From: CAYTZH01 sp964442285
GTDB taxonomy: Bacteria > Myxococcota_A > UBA9160 > JAFDET01
NCBI GenBank assembly: GCA_964442285.1
Contig: CAYTZH010000001.1
Span: 248,001-312,000 of the forward strand
DNA length: 64,000 bases
Direction of reading: 5' to 3'
In this document: in pieces, positions 39,459-47,473 of the stretch
Layout: each line of letters starts with the position of its first letter
Position numbering within the stretch: position 1 is the stretch's first letter
Translations under genes and position numbers: made by a program
Notes under the pieces: generated by a model
Seen by the model: the letters and a program-made list of their open reading frames with translations, nothing else
What the model was told of the DNA's origin: nothing
Databases searched by the model: none

Positions 39459-40643
39459 TTGGACTTCGAGCTGCCCGAAGCGGTGCAGGCTTTCGCCCGT
39501 GAGGTGGAGGCCTTCCTGGACGAGCACGCGACCCCGGACGTGGCGGACGTGTGTCGGGAGAACATGGCCCAGATCGTCGACACCCCGGAGCGTCGCGCCT
39601 TCGTGCGCAAGCTCTCCGATCGGGGCTGGCTCGGCATGACCTGGCCCGTGGAGTACGGCGGCCAGCAGCGCGAGGGCATCTACGAGTACGTGCTGAACGA
39701 GGCCCTGGCCCGGCGCGGCTGCCCGCAGATCGGCAAGGGCGTGGGCATCATCGGCAAGACGCTGATCCGCCACGGCAGCGAGAAGCTGAAGCAGGAGTTC
39801 CTGCCCCAGATCGTCCGGGGCGAGATCGAGTTCGCCGTGGGCTACAGCGAGCCCAACGCCGGCTCCGACGCCGCCAACATGCAGCTCAAGGCGGAGAAGG
39901 TCGAGGGTGGCTGGGTGCTGAACGGCCAGAAGACGTGGACCACCTCCGCCCACTTCGCGGACTGGTACTGGGTGGGCGCCCGCACCGATCCGGATGCGTC
40001 CAAGCACGACGGCATCAGCCTCTTCCTGATCCCGATGGACCACGGCGGCCTCGAGGTGCGGGGGCTCCCGACCATCGGCGACGAGCTCACCAACGAGGTC
40101 TTCTTCAACGACGTCTTCGTGCCGGATGACTACCTGGTGGGCGAGCGGGGGCGCGGCTTCCGCTACATCTCCGAAGCGCTCGACCTCGAGCGCTTCACCA
40201 TGTTCACCTACTCCCCCACCGAGCAGCGCCTGGAGGAGCTGGTCGACCACGTGCGCAGCGAGACCCGGGACGGGCAGCCCCTCGCCCGGGATCCCCACGT
40301 GCGCACGCGCATGGCCTGGCTCGCCACCGAGGCCGAGGTGGCCCGGGTGCTGGGCCTCCGCTTCGTGCACGCGGCCGGTGCCGTGCACGGCAAGCCGCCG
40401 ACGGTGGAGGCGTCGAAGTACAAGCTCTTCGCGACCCAGCTCTCCCAGCGGGTGGCCGACGCCATGATCGACCTCGCCGGCGTCGGGGGCCAGTACCGGG
40501 TGCACACCGAGGGCGCGCCGCTTCGGGGACGGCCGGAGATGAGCTACCGCTACTCGGTCATCGACACGATCGGCGGCGGCTCCTCCGAGATCCAGAAGAA
40601 CATCATCGCCCGCCGCGGGCTCGGGCTGCCCAAGAACTTCTGA
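39459..40643 (+). CDS. acyl-CoA dehydrogenase
   Basis: A 394-residue acyl-CoA dehydrogenase: MDFELPEAVQAFAREVEAFL, LGMTWPVEYGGQQREGIYEY (about 53-72), AVGYSEPNAGSDAANMQLKA (about 126-145, FAD/substrate motif), GQKTWTTSAHFADWYWVGAR, then IDTIGGGSSEIQKNIIARRG near the C terminus. TTG 39459 is the start, set by an ideal GAGGAGG at 39446-39452 seven bases upstream. It is the first gene of a tightly packed six-gene run to 44900 controlled from the palindrome region just upstream. Confidence 0.93.
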   Translation: MDFELPEAVQAFAREVEAFLDEHATPDVADVCRENMAQIVDTPERRAFVRKLSDRGWLGMTWPVEYGGQQREGIYEYVLNEALARRGCPQIGKGVGIIGKTLIRHGSEKLKQEFLPQIVRGEIEFAVGYSEPNAGSDAANMQLKAEKVEGGWVLNGQKTWTTSAHFADWYWVGARTDPDASKHDGISLFLIPMDHGGLEVRGLPTIGDELTNEVFFNDVFVPDDYLVGERGRGFRYISEALDLERFTMFTYSPTEQRLEELVDHVRSETRDGQPLARDPHVRTRMAWLATEAEVARVLGLRFVHAAGAVHGKPPTVEASKYKLFATQLSQRVADAMIDLAGVGGQYRVHTEGAPLRGRPEMSYRYSVIDTIGGGSSEIQKNIIARRGLGLPKNF

Positions 40644-40644
40644 G

Positions 40645-41829
40645 ATGTCGCCGGTCGCCTCGGACAGCGCGGGTCCCCTGGCGGGCCACAGGGTGCTCGA
40701 CTTCAGCACCGTGGGTCCCGCCGCGCGCTGCTCGCGGATCCTGGCGGACTACGGCGCCGACGTGGTCAAGATCGGCGCGCCGCCCCGCAAGGCCGGCGTG
40801 CAGATCGAGCCGGCGTTCTGGGCCTACTCGGCGGGGCGGGGCACCCGGCGGGCGCGGCTCGACCTGAAGGCGCCGGCCGGTCGCGACGCGTTCCTGCGTC
40901 TGGCGGCCGGCGCCGACGTGGTGCTCGAGAGCTTCCGCCCCGGGGTCGTGGACCGGCTGGGCGTCGGCTACGAGGCCGTGCGGGCAGTGAACCCGCGGGT
41001 GGTCTACTGCTCCACCAGTGGCTACGGCCAGTCCGGCCCCGCCGCCCGCTGGGCCGGTCACGACCTGAACTACCTCGCCGTGGGCGGCTTCCTGGCCTGC
41101 ACGGGGCCGCGGGCCGACGGCGGCCCGCCGATCCCCGGCGCCACCGTGGCCGACAGCGCGGCCGGGGGCATGCACGCGGCGATCGCCATCCTGGCCGCCC
41201 TCACGGGCCGCGCCCGGTCGGGTGCGGGGACCTTCCTGGACGTCTCGGTGGCCGAGGGGGTGCTCTCCCTCATGGCGCTCGCCGTGGACGAGCACCTGGC
41301 CACGGGCGCCGAGCCCGGCCCCGGCCACGACGTGCTCACCGGACGCTATGCCTTCTACGACACCTATCGCTGTCGCGACGGCCGTTGGCTGGCGGTGGGC
41401 GCGATCGAGCCGGCCTTCTGGCGCAACCTGTGCGAGGCGCTCGGCCTCGAGCGCTGGTCGGAGCGCCAGCTGGAGGACGCGGCCCAGGAGGCCATCCGGG
41501 TCGACCTGCGCGAGGCCTTCGCCCGGCGGGATCGCGACGACTGGGTGGCGAGGCTGGCGCCGGCCGACACCTGCGTGGCGCCGGTCTACGCGGTGGCCGA
41601 GCTGGTGGACGATCCCCAGCTCGTCGCCCGCGGCGTGTTCTGCACCGCCGAGCATCCCCGCCACGGCCGCTTCCGCCAGCTCGGCCCCCTGCTGGCCGGC
41701 GCGCCGCGGGGCGAGGACCCGCTGCCGGTGCCGGACACGGCCGAGAGCGACACCGACATGCTGCTCCGGGAGGCGGGCTACGAGCCCGAGGAGATCTCCA
41801 AGCTGCGAGACGAAGGAGTGGTGGCATGA
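40645..41829 (+). CDS. alpha-methylacyl-CoA racemase-like family III CoA-transferase
   Basis: A 394-residue CaiB/BaiF family protein with racemase features: LAGHRVLDFSTVGPAARCSR (about 12-31), 'LADYGADVVKIGAPPR' (about 33-48), LESFRPGVVDRLGVGYEAV (about 94-112), and GHDLNYLAVGG at 138-148. GHDxNYLA with His139 and a later Asp170 (GATVADSAAGG) corresponds to the His126/Asp156 pair of mycobacterial MCR/AMACR. The likely role is inversion of 2-methylacyl-CoA epimers (as at C25 of sterol side chains) before dehydrogenation; CoA transfer remains an alternative. It starts one base after the dehydrogenase stop. Confidence 0.85.
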   Translation: MSPVASDSAGPLAGHRVLDFSTVGPAARCSRILADYGADVVKIGAPPRKAGVQIEPAFWAYSAGRGTRRARLDLKAPAGRDAFLRLAAGADVVLESFRPGVVDRLGVGYEAVRAVNPRVVYCSTSGYGQSGPAARWAGHDLNYLAVGGFLACTGPRADGGPPIPGATVADSAAGGMHAAIAILAALTGRARSGAGTFLDVSVAEGVLSLMALAVDEHLATGAEPGPGHDVLTGRYAFYDTYRCRDGRWLAVGAIEPAFWRNLCEALGLERWSERQLEDAAQEAIRVDLREAFARRDRDDWVARLAPADTCVAPVYAVAELVDDPQLVARGVFCTAEHPRHGRFRQLGPLLAGAPRGEDPLPVPDTAESDTDMLLREAGYEPEEISKLRDEGVVA

Positions 41830-42338
41830 GCGAGCTGCCCGACGAGGTCCGGGCCTGGATCGGCGAGCGCCGCTACGAGCAGGTCGGCGAGTTCGACGTC
41901 GAGCGGGGCTACGTCTTCACGAGCTGCGCCTCCGTGGAGAACGGCAATCCCCTGTACTGGGACGAGGCGACGGCCAAGGCGGTGACCGGGGGCTGGATCG
42001 CGCCCCCGAGCATGATCTCCGTCTGGTTCCGTCCCCACCACTGGGCGCCGGGCCGCAGCGAGCAGGCCCAGCCGCTGCAGGTCCACTTCGACCTGAAGGA
42101 GCGACTGGCGCTTCCGGAGGCCGTCATGACCGACAACACCATCGTCTTCGGTGCGCCCGTCCGCCCGGGCGACCGGCTGAAGACCTGGCAGGTACTGCGA
42201 TCGGTGTCCGATCCCAAGCGCACCAGGCTCGGCGCGGGTCGCTTCTGGGTGATCGACGTGGTGTACGAGAACCAGGATGGAGACTGGGTGGGCACCGAGT
42301 CCTACACCGGCTTCGGCTACGTGCGGGGCGAGGCATGA
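41826..42338 (+). CDS. MaoC-like FAS1-type dehydratase N-terminal domain protein (non-catalytic partner)
   Basis: A 170-residue single hot-dog-fold protein: VRAWIGERRYEQVGEFDVER, SCASVENGNPLYWDEATAKA (about 35-54), GGWIAPPSMISVWFRPHHWA (about 57-76), then a beta sheet to 'WVGTESYTGFGYVRGEA'. The catalytic D-x4-H of R-hydratases is not seen at SCASVENGNPLYW. ATGA overlaps on both sides link it to the CoA-transferase and to the second MaoC protein. The arrangement equals the ChsH1/ChsH2-type heteromeric hydratase in which only one subunit is catalytic. Confidence 0.88.
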   Translation: MSELPDEVRAWIGERRYEQVGEFDVERGYVFTSCASVENGNPLYWDEATAKAVTGGWIAPPSMISVWFRPHHWAPGRSEQAQPLQVHFDLKERLALPEAVMTDNTIVFGAPVRPGDRLKTWQVLRSVSDPKRTRLGAGRFWVIDVVYENQDGDWVGTESYTGFGYVRGEA

Positions 42339-42817
42339 GCGCGTCCCCCGCCCTGACCCTCGATCGGGTGAAGCCCGGCGACGCGCTCCCGGAGCTGGCC
42401 GTGGACGTGACGCCGACGACGGTCGTGCTGGGCGCCCTGGCCAGCCGCGACTGGCGGCCCATGCACCACGACAAGGACTTCGCCCGGGAGCGCAACGGCA
42501 CCCGCCACATCTTCGTCAACACGCCCCACAACGCGGCCTACTTCGAGCGCTACATCACGGACTGGACGGGGCCCTTCGGACGCCTGGGAAGGCTCCGCTT
42601 CCGGATGAAGGACAGCGTGTTCCCCGGCGACCGGATGGTCTTCCGGGGCCGGGTCGACAAGGTGGAGACCGACGAGGCGGGCTGCGGCTGGGTGGAGCTG
42701 TCCCTGGCGCTGGAGGTCGGCGACCGCACGACCACCGAGTGCACCGCGCGGGTCGCCCTGCCCACACGTGAGGGCGACAATCCCTGGAGCCGGCGCGGAG
42801 AGGCCTGGAAGCCCTAG
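42335..42817 (+). CDS. MaoC-like (R)-hydratase, catalytic partner
   Basis: A 160-residue hot-dog-fold protein carrying the hydratase 2 motif: LGALASRDWRPMHHDKDFAR (about 32-51), where Asp39 and His44 form the D-x4-H catalytic pair, and 'HIFVNTPHNAAYFERYITDW' with the following strands. It pairs with the preceding MaoC protein through ATGA overlap. The complex should hydrate 2-enoyl-CoAs, bulky ones if it is like ChsH1/ChsH2. A 19-base spacer with GCAGGAGAG leads to the next dehydrogenase gene. Confidence 0.88.
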   Translation: MSASPALTLDRVKPGDALPELAVDVTPTTVVLGALASRDWRPMHHDKDFARERNGTRHIFVNTPHNAAYFERYITDWTGPFGRLGRLRFRMKDSVFPGDRMVFRGRVDKVETDEAGCGWVELSLALEVGDRTTTECTARVALPTREGDNPWSRRGEAWKP

Positions 42818-42835
42818 GCGCCGCAGGAGAGCGAG

Positions 42836-43963
42836 ATGGACCTGGATTTCAGCGAAGAGCAGCAGATGCTGCGGGACATGGTCCGCGGGGTGTGTCGCGA
42901 GTACGCGCCCCTCGAGAGCGTGCGCGCCCTGGAGGACGATCCCACGGGCTTCTCGCCGCAGCTCTGGAAGCAGCTCGGCGAGCTCGGTGTGACCGGCATG
43001 TTCCTGCCCGAGTCGGTGGGGGGAGGCGGCCAGGGTCTGCTGGAGGGCGCGATCGTCTACGAGGAGCTGGGGCGCGCGCTGGCGCCGTCGCCCCACTTCC
43101 CGAGCGCGGTCCTGGCCGCGCGCTGCCTCGACGGGGCCGGCGACGCGGACCAGCGCGCGGCCTGGCTGCCGAAGATCGCCTCGGGCGAGGCCCTGGTGGT
43201 CCCCGCCTGGCACGAGCCGGGCCGCGGGTTCGGGCCCGAGGGCGTGGCCCTGGCGGCGACCCCGGACGGCGACGGCTTCCGCCTGAACGGCAGCAAGCGG
43301 CACGTGCTCTTCGCCAGCGCGGCGTCGCGGCTCCTGGTGCTGGCCCGCACCGGCGCGGCCCCGACCGCCGTGGACCTCTTCCTGCTCGATCCCCGCGCCG
43401 AGGGCGTCGGGCTCACGCAGCAGCGCAGCCTGGCGTCGGACACCCAGTACCAGGTGGATCTCGCCGACGTGCGGGTCGGCGCCGCCGATCGGGTCGGCGC
43501 CGCCGGCTCGGGCTGGGCCACCTGGGACCGGGCCCTCCTGGACGGCGTGGTCCTGCTGGCGGCCCAGGCGGTGGGCGGCGCGGACCGCGCCCTGGAGATC
43601 ACCGTCGACTACGCCCGGGAGCGCAAGCAGTTCGACAAGCCCCTCGGCGCCTTCCAGGCCATCTCCCACTACCTGGCGGACGCGGCGACGAAGCTCGACG
43701 GCGCCCGCACCCTGGTCTACGAGGCGGCCTGGGCCCGGGACACGGGGCGCTCCGTCGCGCGGCTCGCGCCCATGGCGAAGCTCTTCGCCTGCCGCACCTA
43801 CCGGGACCTCACGGCCATGTGTCAGCAGGTCTGGGGCGGCGTGGGCTTTACGATCGAGTACGACATCCAGCTCTACTTCCGCCGCGCCAAGCAGCTCCAG
43901 ATCACCTGGTGGGACGAGTCCACCCTGGAGGAGCGGATCGCCGCCGAGGTGCTGGACCGGTAG
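42836..43963 (+). CDS. acyl-CoA dehydrogenase
   Basis: A 375-residue acyl-CoA dehydrogenase: LDFSEEQQMLRDMVRGVCRE at the N terminus, GMFLPESVGGGGQGLLEGAI (about 57-76), a degenerate middle motif 'VVPAWHEPGRGFGPEGVALA' replacing SEP.AGSD, YARERKQFDKPLGAFQAISH (about 259-278) and VWGGVGFTIEYDIQLYFRRA (about 331-350). The altered middle motif suggests this is a partner subunit for the dehydrogenase at 39459 in a heteromeric enzyme. It begins at ATG 42836 and is followed after one base by the Zn-ADH gene. Confidence 0.92.
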   Translation: MDLDFSEEQQMLRDMVRGVCREYAPLESVRALEDDPTGFSPQLWKQLGELGVTGMFLPESVGGGGQGLLEGAIVYEELGRALAPSPHFPSAVLAARCLDGAGDADQRAAWLPKIASGEALVVPAWHEPGRGFGPEGVALAATPDGDGFRLNGSKRHVLFASAASRLLVLARTGAAPTAVDLFLLDPRAEGVGLTQQRSLASDTQYQVDLADVRVGAADRVGAAGSGWATWDRALLDGVVLLAAQAVGGADRALEITVDYARERKQFDKPLGAFQAISHYLADAATKLDGARTLVYEAAWARDTGRSVARLAPMAKLFACRTYRDLTAMCQQVWGGVGFTIEYDIQLYFRRAKQLQITWWDESTLEERIAAEVLDR

Positions 43964-43964
43964 G

Positions 43965-44900
43965 GTGCGCGCCGTCCGCGTCCGCGACGGGTCGGTCGAG
44001 GTCGCCTCGGTCCCCGTGCCGACCGGGCCGGGGGTGCGGGTGCGGATCCGCGCCGCCGGAATCTGCGGCTCGGACCTCCACATGCTCGCCCTGGGCTTCC
44101 CGGTGGCCGGCACCCTGGGCCACGAGATGGCCGGCCTCACCGACGACGACACCCCCGTCGCCATCGAGCCGATCCAGCCCTGCGGCGCCTGCGACGCCTG
44201 CGTTGCTGGGGACACGCAGCTCTGTCGGCTCGGACCGCAGATGATGATGGGGACCGCCCTCGACGGCGGCATGGCCGACGAGGTGCGCGTGCCCGCCTCC
44301 TGCCTGGTGCCGCTCCCGTCCGGGGTGTCCGTGGGGGACGCCTGCCTGGTGGAGCCCCTGGCGGTGGCGGTGCACGGGCTGCGCATCGCGGGGGGGGCGG
44401 ACCGCGTGGCCGTGGTGGGCGGCGGCAGCATCGGGCTGTGCGCCGTGGCCGCCGCCCGGGACGCCGGCGCCCGCGTGGACCTGGAGGCGCGCCACCCGCT
44501 GCAGCGCCTGGCGGGGGGGCGTCTCGGGGCGGGCCGCGCCCCGGACGGCGAGTACCCGCTGGTGGTGGACGCCGCCGGCAGCGAGAGCTCCCTGGCGCGT
44601 GCCGTGGCCCTGTGTCGGCCGGGGGGGACGTTGCTGCTGCTCTCGACGCCCTGGGAGGGGCTCGTCCTGCCGGGCTTCGCGCTCTGCCTGAAAGAGGTCC
44701 GCGTGGTGCCCGCGAGCCTGTACGGCCGGGCGGGCGGAGCACGCGACGTGGAGCGCGCCGCGGCGATCCTGGGCCGCACGCCCGGGCTGGCCGCCTCGCT
44801 CATCACCCATCGCTTTCCCCTGGAGGGGGCCGTCGAGGCGTTCCGCACGGCCGGCGACCGGGCAGCCGGCGCCATCAAGGTGGTGCTGGAGCCCCGGTGA
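43965..44900 (+). CDS. zinc-dependent alcohol dehydrogenase (MDR superfamily)
   Basis: A 311-residue medium-chain dehydrogenase. Catalytic zinc ligands: Cys in AAGICGSDLHMLALGF (about residue 27) and HE in GTLGHEMAGL (about 52). Structural zinc Cys set: PCGACDACVAGDTQLC (about 71-86). Cofactor Rossmann motif: VAVVGGGSIGLCAVAAARDA (about 147-166). It is short for the family (about 340-350 residues) because the N-terminal strands and the segment after the Rossmann motif are compact. The role is probably oxidation of a hydroxyl intermediate of the neighbouring pathway. GTG 43965 is one base after the dehydrogenase stop. Confidence 0.88.
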   Translation: MRAVRVRDGSVEVASVPVPTGPGVRVRIRAAGICGSDLHMLALGFPVAGTLGHEMAGLTDDDTPVAIEPIQPCGACDACVAGDTQLCRLGPQMMMGTALDGGMADEVRVPASCLVPLPSGVSVGDACLVEPLAVAVHGLRIAGGADRVAVVGGGSIGLCAVAAARDAGARVDLEARHPLQRLAGGRLGAGRAPDGEYPLVVDAAGSESSLARAVALCRPGGTLLLLSTPWEGLVLPGFALCLKEVRVVPASLYGRAGGARDVERAAAILGRTPGLAASLITHRFPLEGAVEAFRTAGDRAAGAIKVVLEPR

Positions 44901-44929
44901 GCGAGCGCGTCGAAGCCCCGAATCCCGCC

Positions 44930-45799
44930 TCAGGCCTCGAAGGGGCCCCGGCCGAGCTGCTCGCGGATGGGGACGAACGGCGGCTGCAGCAGCGCGCGGC
45001 GCTGCCAGTTGGCGCCGTCGACGGCGAGGGTCGCACCGGTCACGTAGGCGGCGTAGGGGGAGGCCAGGAAGGTGGCCGCCCAGCCGAGCTCGCGCAGGCG
45101 GCCGACGCGGCCGGCCGGCGAGCGGGCGTCCTCCTGCTGGCCGCGCTCCGGCACGTCGCGGATGGCCTCCACCTCGTCGTCGTGGGGGAAGAGGCCGGGG
45201 ACGAGCCCGTTCACGCGGATGCCGTAGGGGGCCCACTCGACCGCGAGAGTCTCGGTGAGGTTCTTCACGCCGGCCTTGGCCGCGGCAGAGTGCGCGAAGC
45301 CCGGTCCGCCCGTCCAGGCGTAGGAGGCGCCCACGTTGACCACGGCCCCGGGCGCGCCGGCGGCCAGGTGGCGGCGCCCGAACTCGCGGGTGCAGTAGAA
45401 GGTGCCGTTGAGGACGATGTCCACCACGGTGCGCCAGCCGTTGGGCGAGAGCTCCTCGGCCGCCACCGGGAAGTTGCCCGCGGCGTTGTTGACCAGGACC
45501 GACGGCAGTCCCAGCGACGCCGTCACCGCCTCGAAGGCCGCCGCCACCGCCTCGGGCTGGCGGATGTCACAGGCGGCCTCCGCGGCCCGGGCGCCCACGG
45601 CCTCCACCGCCGCCGCGCCGGCGGCCCGGTGCTCGGCCTTGCGGGAGAGGATCGCCACCCGGGCGCCCAGGCGGGCGAACTCCACCGCGATGGCCTTGCC
45701 GAGGCCCGTGCCGCCGCCGGTCACCACCACGACCTCGTCGGCGAAGGTGTCCGCCGGGAGCGCGGATGCGCCGAGGGGCGGCGGTTCGGGAAGTCCCAT
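44930..45799 (-). CDS. SDR oxidoreductase (2,4-dienoyl-CoA reductase-like)
   Basis: A 289-residue SDR: VVVVTGGGTGLGKAIAVEFA (about 22-41), AILSRK (Arg after beta 2, favours NADPH), LVNNAAGNFPVAAEELSPNG (about 102-121), then 'VVNVGASYAWTGGPGFAHSA' and AAKAGVKNLTETLAVEWAPY. The catalytic Tyr of YxxxK is replaced (HSAAAK), as known for dienoyl-CoA reductases, which use a different Tyr. The C terminus (WQRRALLQPPFVPIREQLGR) also fits. It would reduce 2,4-dienoyl-CoA. ATG 45799; a TATCAT -10-like hexamer sits at 45827-45832 on this strand. Confidence 0.82.
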   Translation of the reverse strand: MGLPEPPPLGASALPADTFADEVVVVTGGGTGLGKAIAVEFARLGARVAILSRKAEHRAAGAAAVEAVGARAAEAACDIRQPEAVAAAFEAVTASLGLPSVLVNNAAGNFPVAAEELSPNGWRTVVDIVLNGTFYCTREFGRRHLAAGAPGAVVNVGASYAWTGGPGFAHSAAAKAGVKNLTETLAVEWAPYGIRVNGLVPGLFPHDDEVEAIRDVPERGQQEDARSPAGRVGRLRELGWAATFLASPYAAYVTGATLAVDGANWQRRALLQPPFVPIREQLGRGPFEA

Positions 45800-45855
45800 G
45801 TCGTCCTCCGGTCCGGGGGCGCCCGCATGATAGCCTGGGCCCCGGAGGTGTCCGG

Positions 45856-46671
45856 GTGAGCGACGCGCGATCGATCGACACCGGTCTCGAGGAGGTCCGC
45901 TGCCGGCTGGAGGCCCGCGTGGCCGTGCTCACCCTGAACCGGCCGGAGGCGCGCAACGCCATCACCCTCGAGATGAAGCGCGTGCTGGCCGAGTGGATCC
46001 CGCGTCTCGGTCGCGATCCCGAGGTGGGCTGTCTCCTCCTCACCGGCGCCGGCACGGCCTTCTGCGCCGGCGGCGACACCAAGCGGATGCACGATGAGGG
46101 ACGCCCACCCTCGCCCCCGGAGCGGATCCGCCAGCTTCGCTGGGAGCACGGCATCGTGCGCGACCTCCACCGGCTGCCGGTCCCGACCCTCGCGGCGCTA
46201 CCCGGCGCGGCCGCGGGGGCCGGGCTCGGACTGGCCCTCGCCTGCGACCTGCGGGTGATGGCCGAGGGCGCCTTCGTCACCACCGCCTATGCCCGGCTGG
46301 GACTCTCGGGGGACTACGGCACCGCCTGGTTCCTGACCCGGCTCGTCGGCCCGGCCCGCGCGCGCGAGCTCATGTTCACGGCCGATCGCCTCGACGCGGC
46401 CACCTGCGCCCGGCTCGGCCTGGCCAACCGGGTGGTGCCGGACGACCGCCTCCACGACGAGGCGTTCGCGCTCGCCCGGCGGATCGCCGCCGGGCCGCCG
46501 CTTGCCCTCGAGATGATGAAGGACAATCTCAACCGCGCGCTGGTGCACGACCTCGAAGCCTGTCTCGACGTGGAGGCGGAGCGGATGGTGCACGGAGCGA
46601 GCACCGAGGACTACCTGGAGGCCGTGGCGGCCTTCCGGGAGAAGCGCCCGCCGGCCTTCAAGGGTCGCTGA
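45856..46671 (+). CDS. enoyl-CoA hydratase/isomerase (crotonase family)
   Basis: A 271-residue crotonase: VAVLTLNRPEARNAITLEMK (about 22-41), FCAGGDTKRMHDEGRPPSPP (oxyanion loop 1, about 74-93), LPGAAAGAGLGLALACDLRV (loop 2, about 115-134), and FVTTAYARLGLSGDYGTAWF (about 140-159), where the usual 'PE' Glu is absent and Asp stands in SGDYGT. GTG 45856 follows GGAGGTGTCC. It is divergent from the SDR gene and is followed after 16 bases by another crotonase. Confidence 0.9.
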   Translation: MSDARSIDTGLEEVRCRLEARVAVLTLNRPEARNAITLEMKRVLAEWIPRLGRDPEVGCLLLTGAGTAFCAGGDTKRMHDEGRPPSPPERIRQLRWEHGIVRDLHRLPVPTLAALPGAAAGAGLGLALACDLRVMAEGAFVTTAYARLGLSGDYGTAWFLTRLVGPARARELMFTADRLDAATCARLGLANRVVPDDRLHDEAFALARRIAAGPPLALEMMKDNLNRALVHDLEACLDVEAERMVHGASTEDYLEAVAAFREKRPPAFKGR

Positions 46672-46687
46672 CGAGGGAGGAGAGCCC

Positions 46688-47470
46688 GTGAGCGCGGACA
46701 CCATCCGCCTGGAGTACGACGGTCCCGTGGCCGTGCTGAGCAACAACCGTCCCGAGAAGCACAACGCCGCCAACAACGCCATGGACGCCCGGCTCTGGGC
46801 GTGTCTGGCGGAGCTCCACGAGCGCCGCGACGTGCGCTGCGTGGTCTGGCGGGGCGAGGGTCGCTCCTTCTCCTCCGGGCGGGACACTTCCGAGCTCGGC
46901 GTCCGTGAGGAGGGCGTCTCGGACCTGGAGTTCATCGAGGCCGGCCACGCGGGCACCCAGCAGTTCTTCACCCTGCACTGTCCCATCCTGGTGGCGCTCC
47001 AGGGCTGGGTGATCGGCGGCTCCTTCGAGCGCGCGCTGCTCTGCGACCTGCGGATCGCCGGGGAGAGCGCGCGCATGCGGCTGCCGGAGATCCTGCACGG
47101 CGTGGTGCCGGATTCGGGGGGGACGGCCCGGCTCGTGCAGATGGCGGGCCACGGGCTCGCCGCCGACCTGGCCCTCACGGGCCGGATCATGGATGCGGAG
47201 GAAGCCTTGCGTCATGGTGTCGTGTCGCGCGTGGTGCCCGACGAGCAGCTCGACGAGACGGCCCTCGAGATGGCCCGGACCATCGCGGCCGCGCCGCCCT
47301 TCACCGTCCGCATGTTCCGCCGCACCCTCTCCCGCCTGGTGGACCCGCCGGTCCGGCGCTCCATCCAGGAGGAGGCGCTCACCCAGTCGCTGGTGTTCGC
47401 GTCCCAGGACTACGCCGAGCTGAAGGCCGCGCGGGCGGAGAAACGCGATCCGGTCTACCGGGGTCGCTAG
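46688..47470 (+). CDS. enoyl-CoA hydratase/isomerase (crotonase family)
   Basis: A 260-residue crotonase: VAVLSNNRPEKHNAANNAMD (about 14-33), oxyanion loop 1 'EGRSFSSGRDTSELGV' (about 58-73, with SSGRDT in place of xAGxD), loop 2 LQGWVIGGSFERALLCDLRI (about 103-122), and MRLPEILHGVVPDSGGTARL (about 128-147) with the PE Glu and Asp-Ser-Gly-Gly. It starts at GTG 46688 after GGAGGAGAG. Second gene of a two-crotonase unit; its stop is three bases from that of the convergent carboxyltransferase. Confidence 0.9.
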   Translation: MSADTIRLEYDGPVAVLSNNRPEKHNAANNAMDARLWACLAELHERRDVRCVVWRGEGRSFSSGRDTSELGVREEGVSDLEFIEAGHAGTQQFFTLHCPILVALQGWVIGGSFERALLCDLRIAGESARMRLPEILHGVVPDSGGTARLVQMAGHGLAADLALTGRIMDAEEALRHGVVSRVVPDEQLDETALEMARTIAAAPPFTVRMFRRTLSRLVDPPVRRSIQEEALTQSLVFASQDYAELKAARAEKRDPVYRGR

Positions 47471-47473
47471 GTG

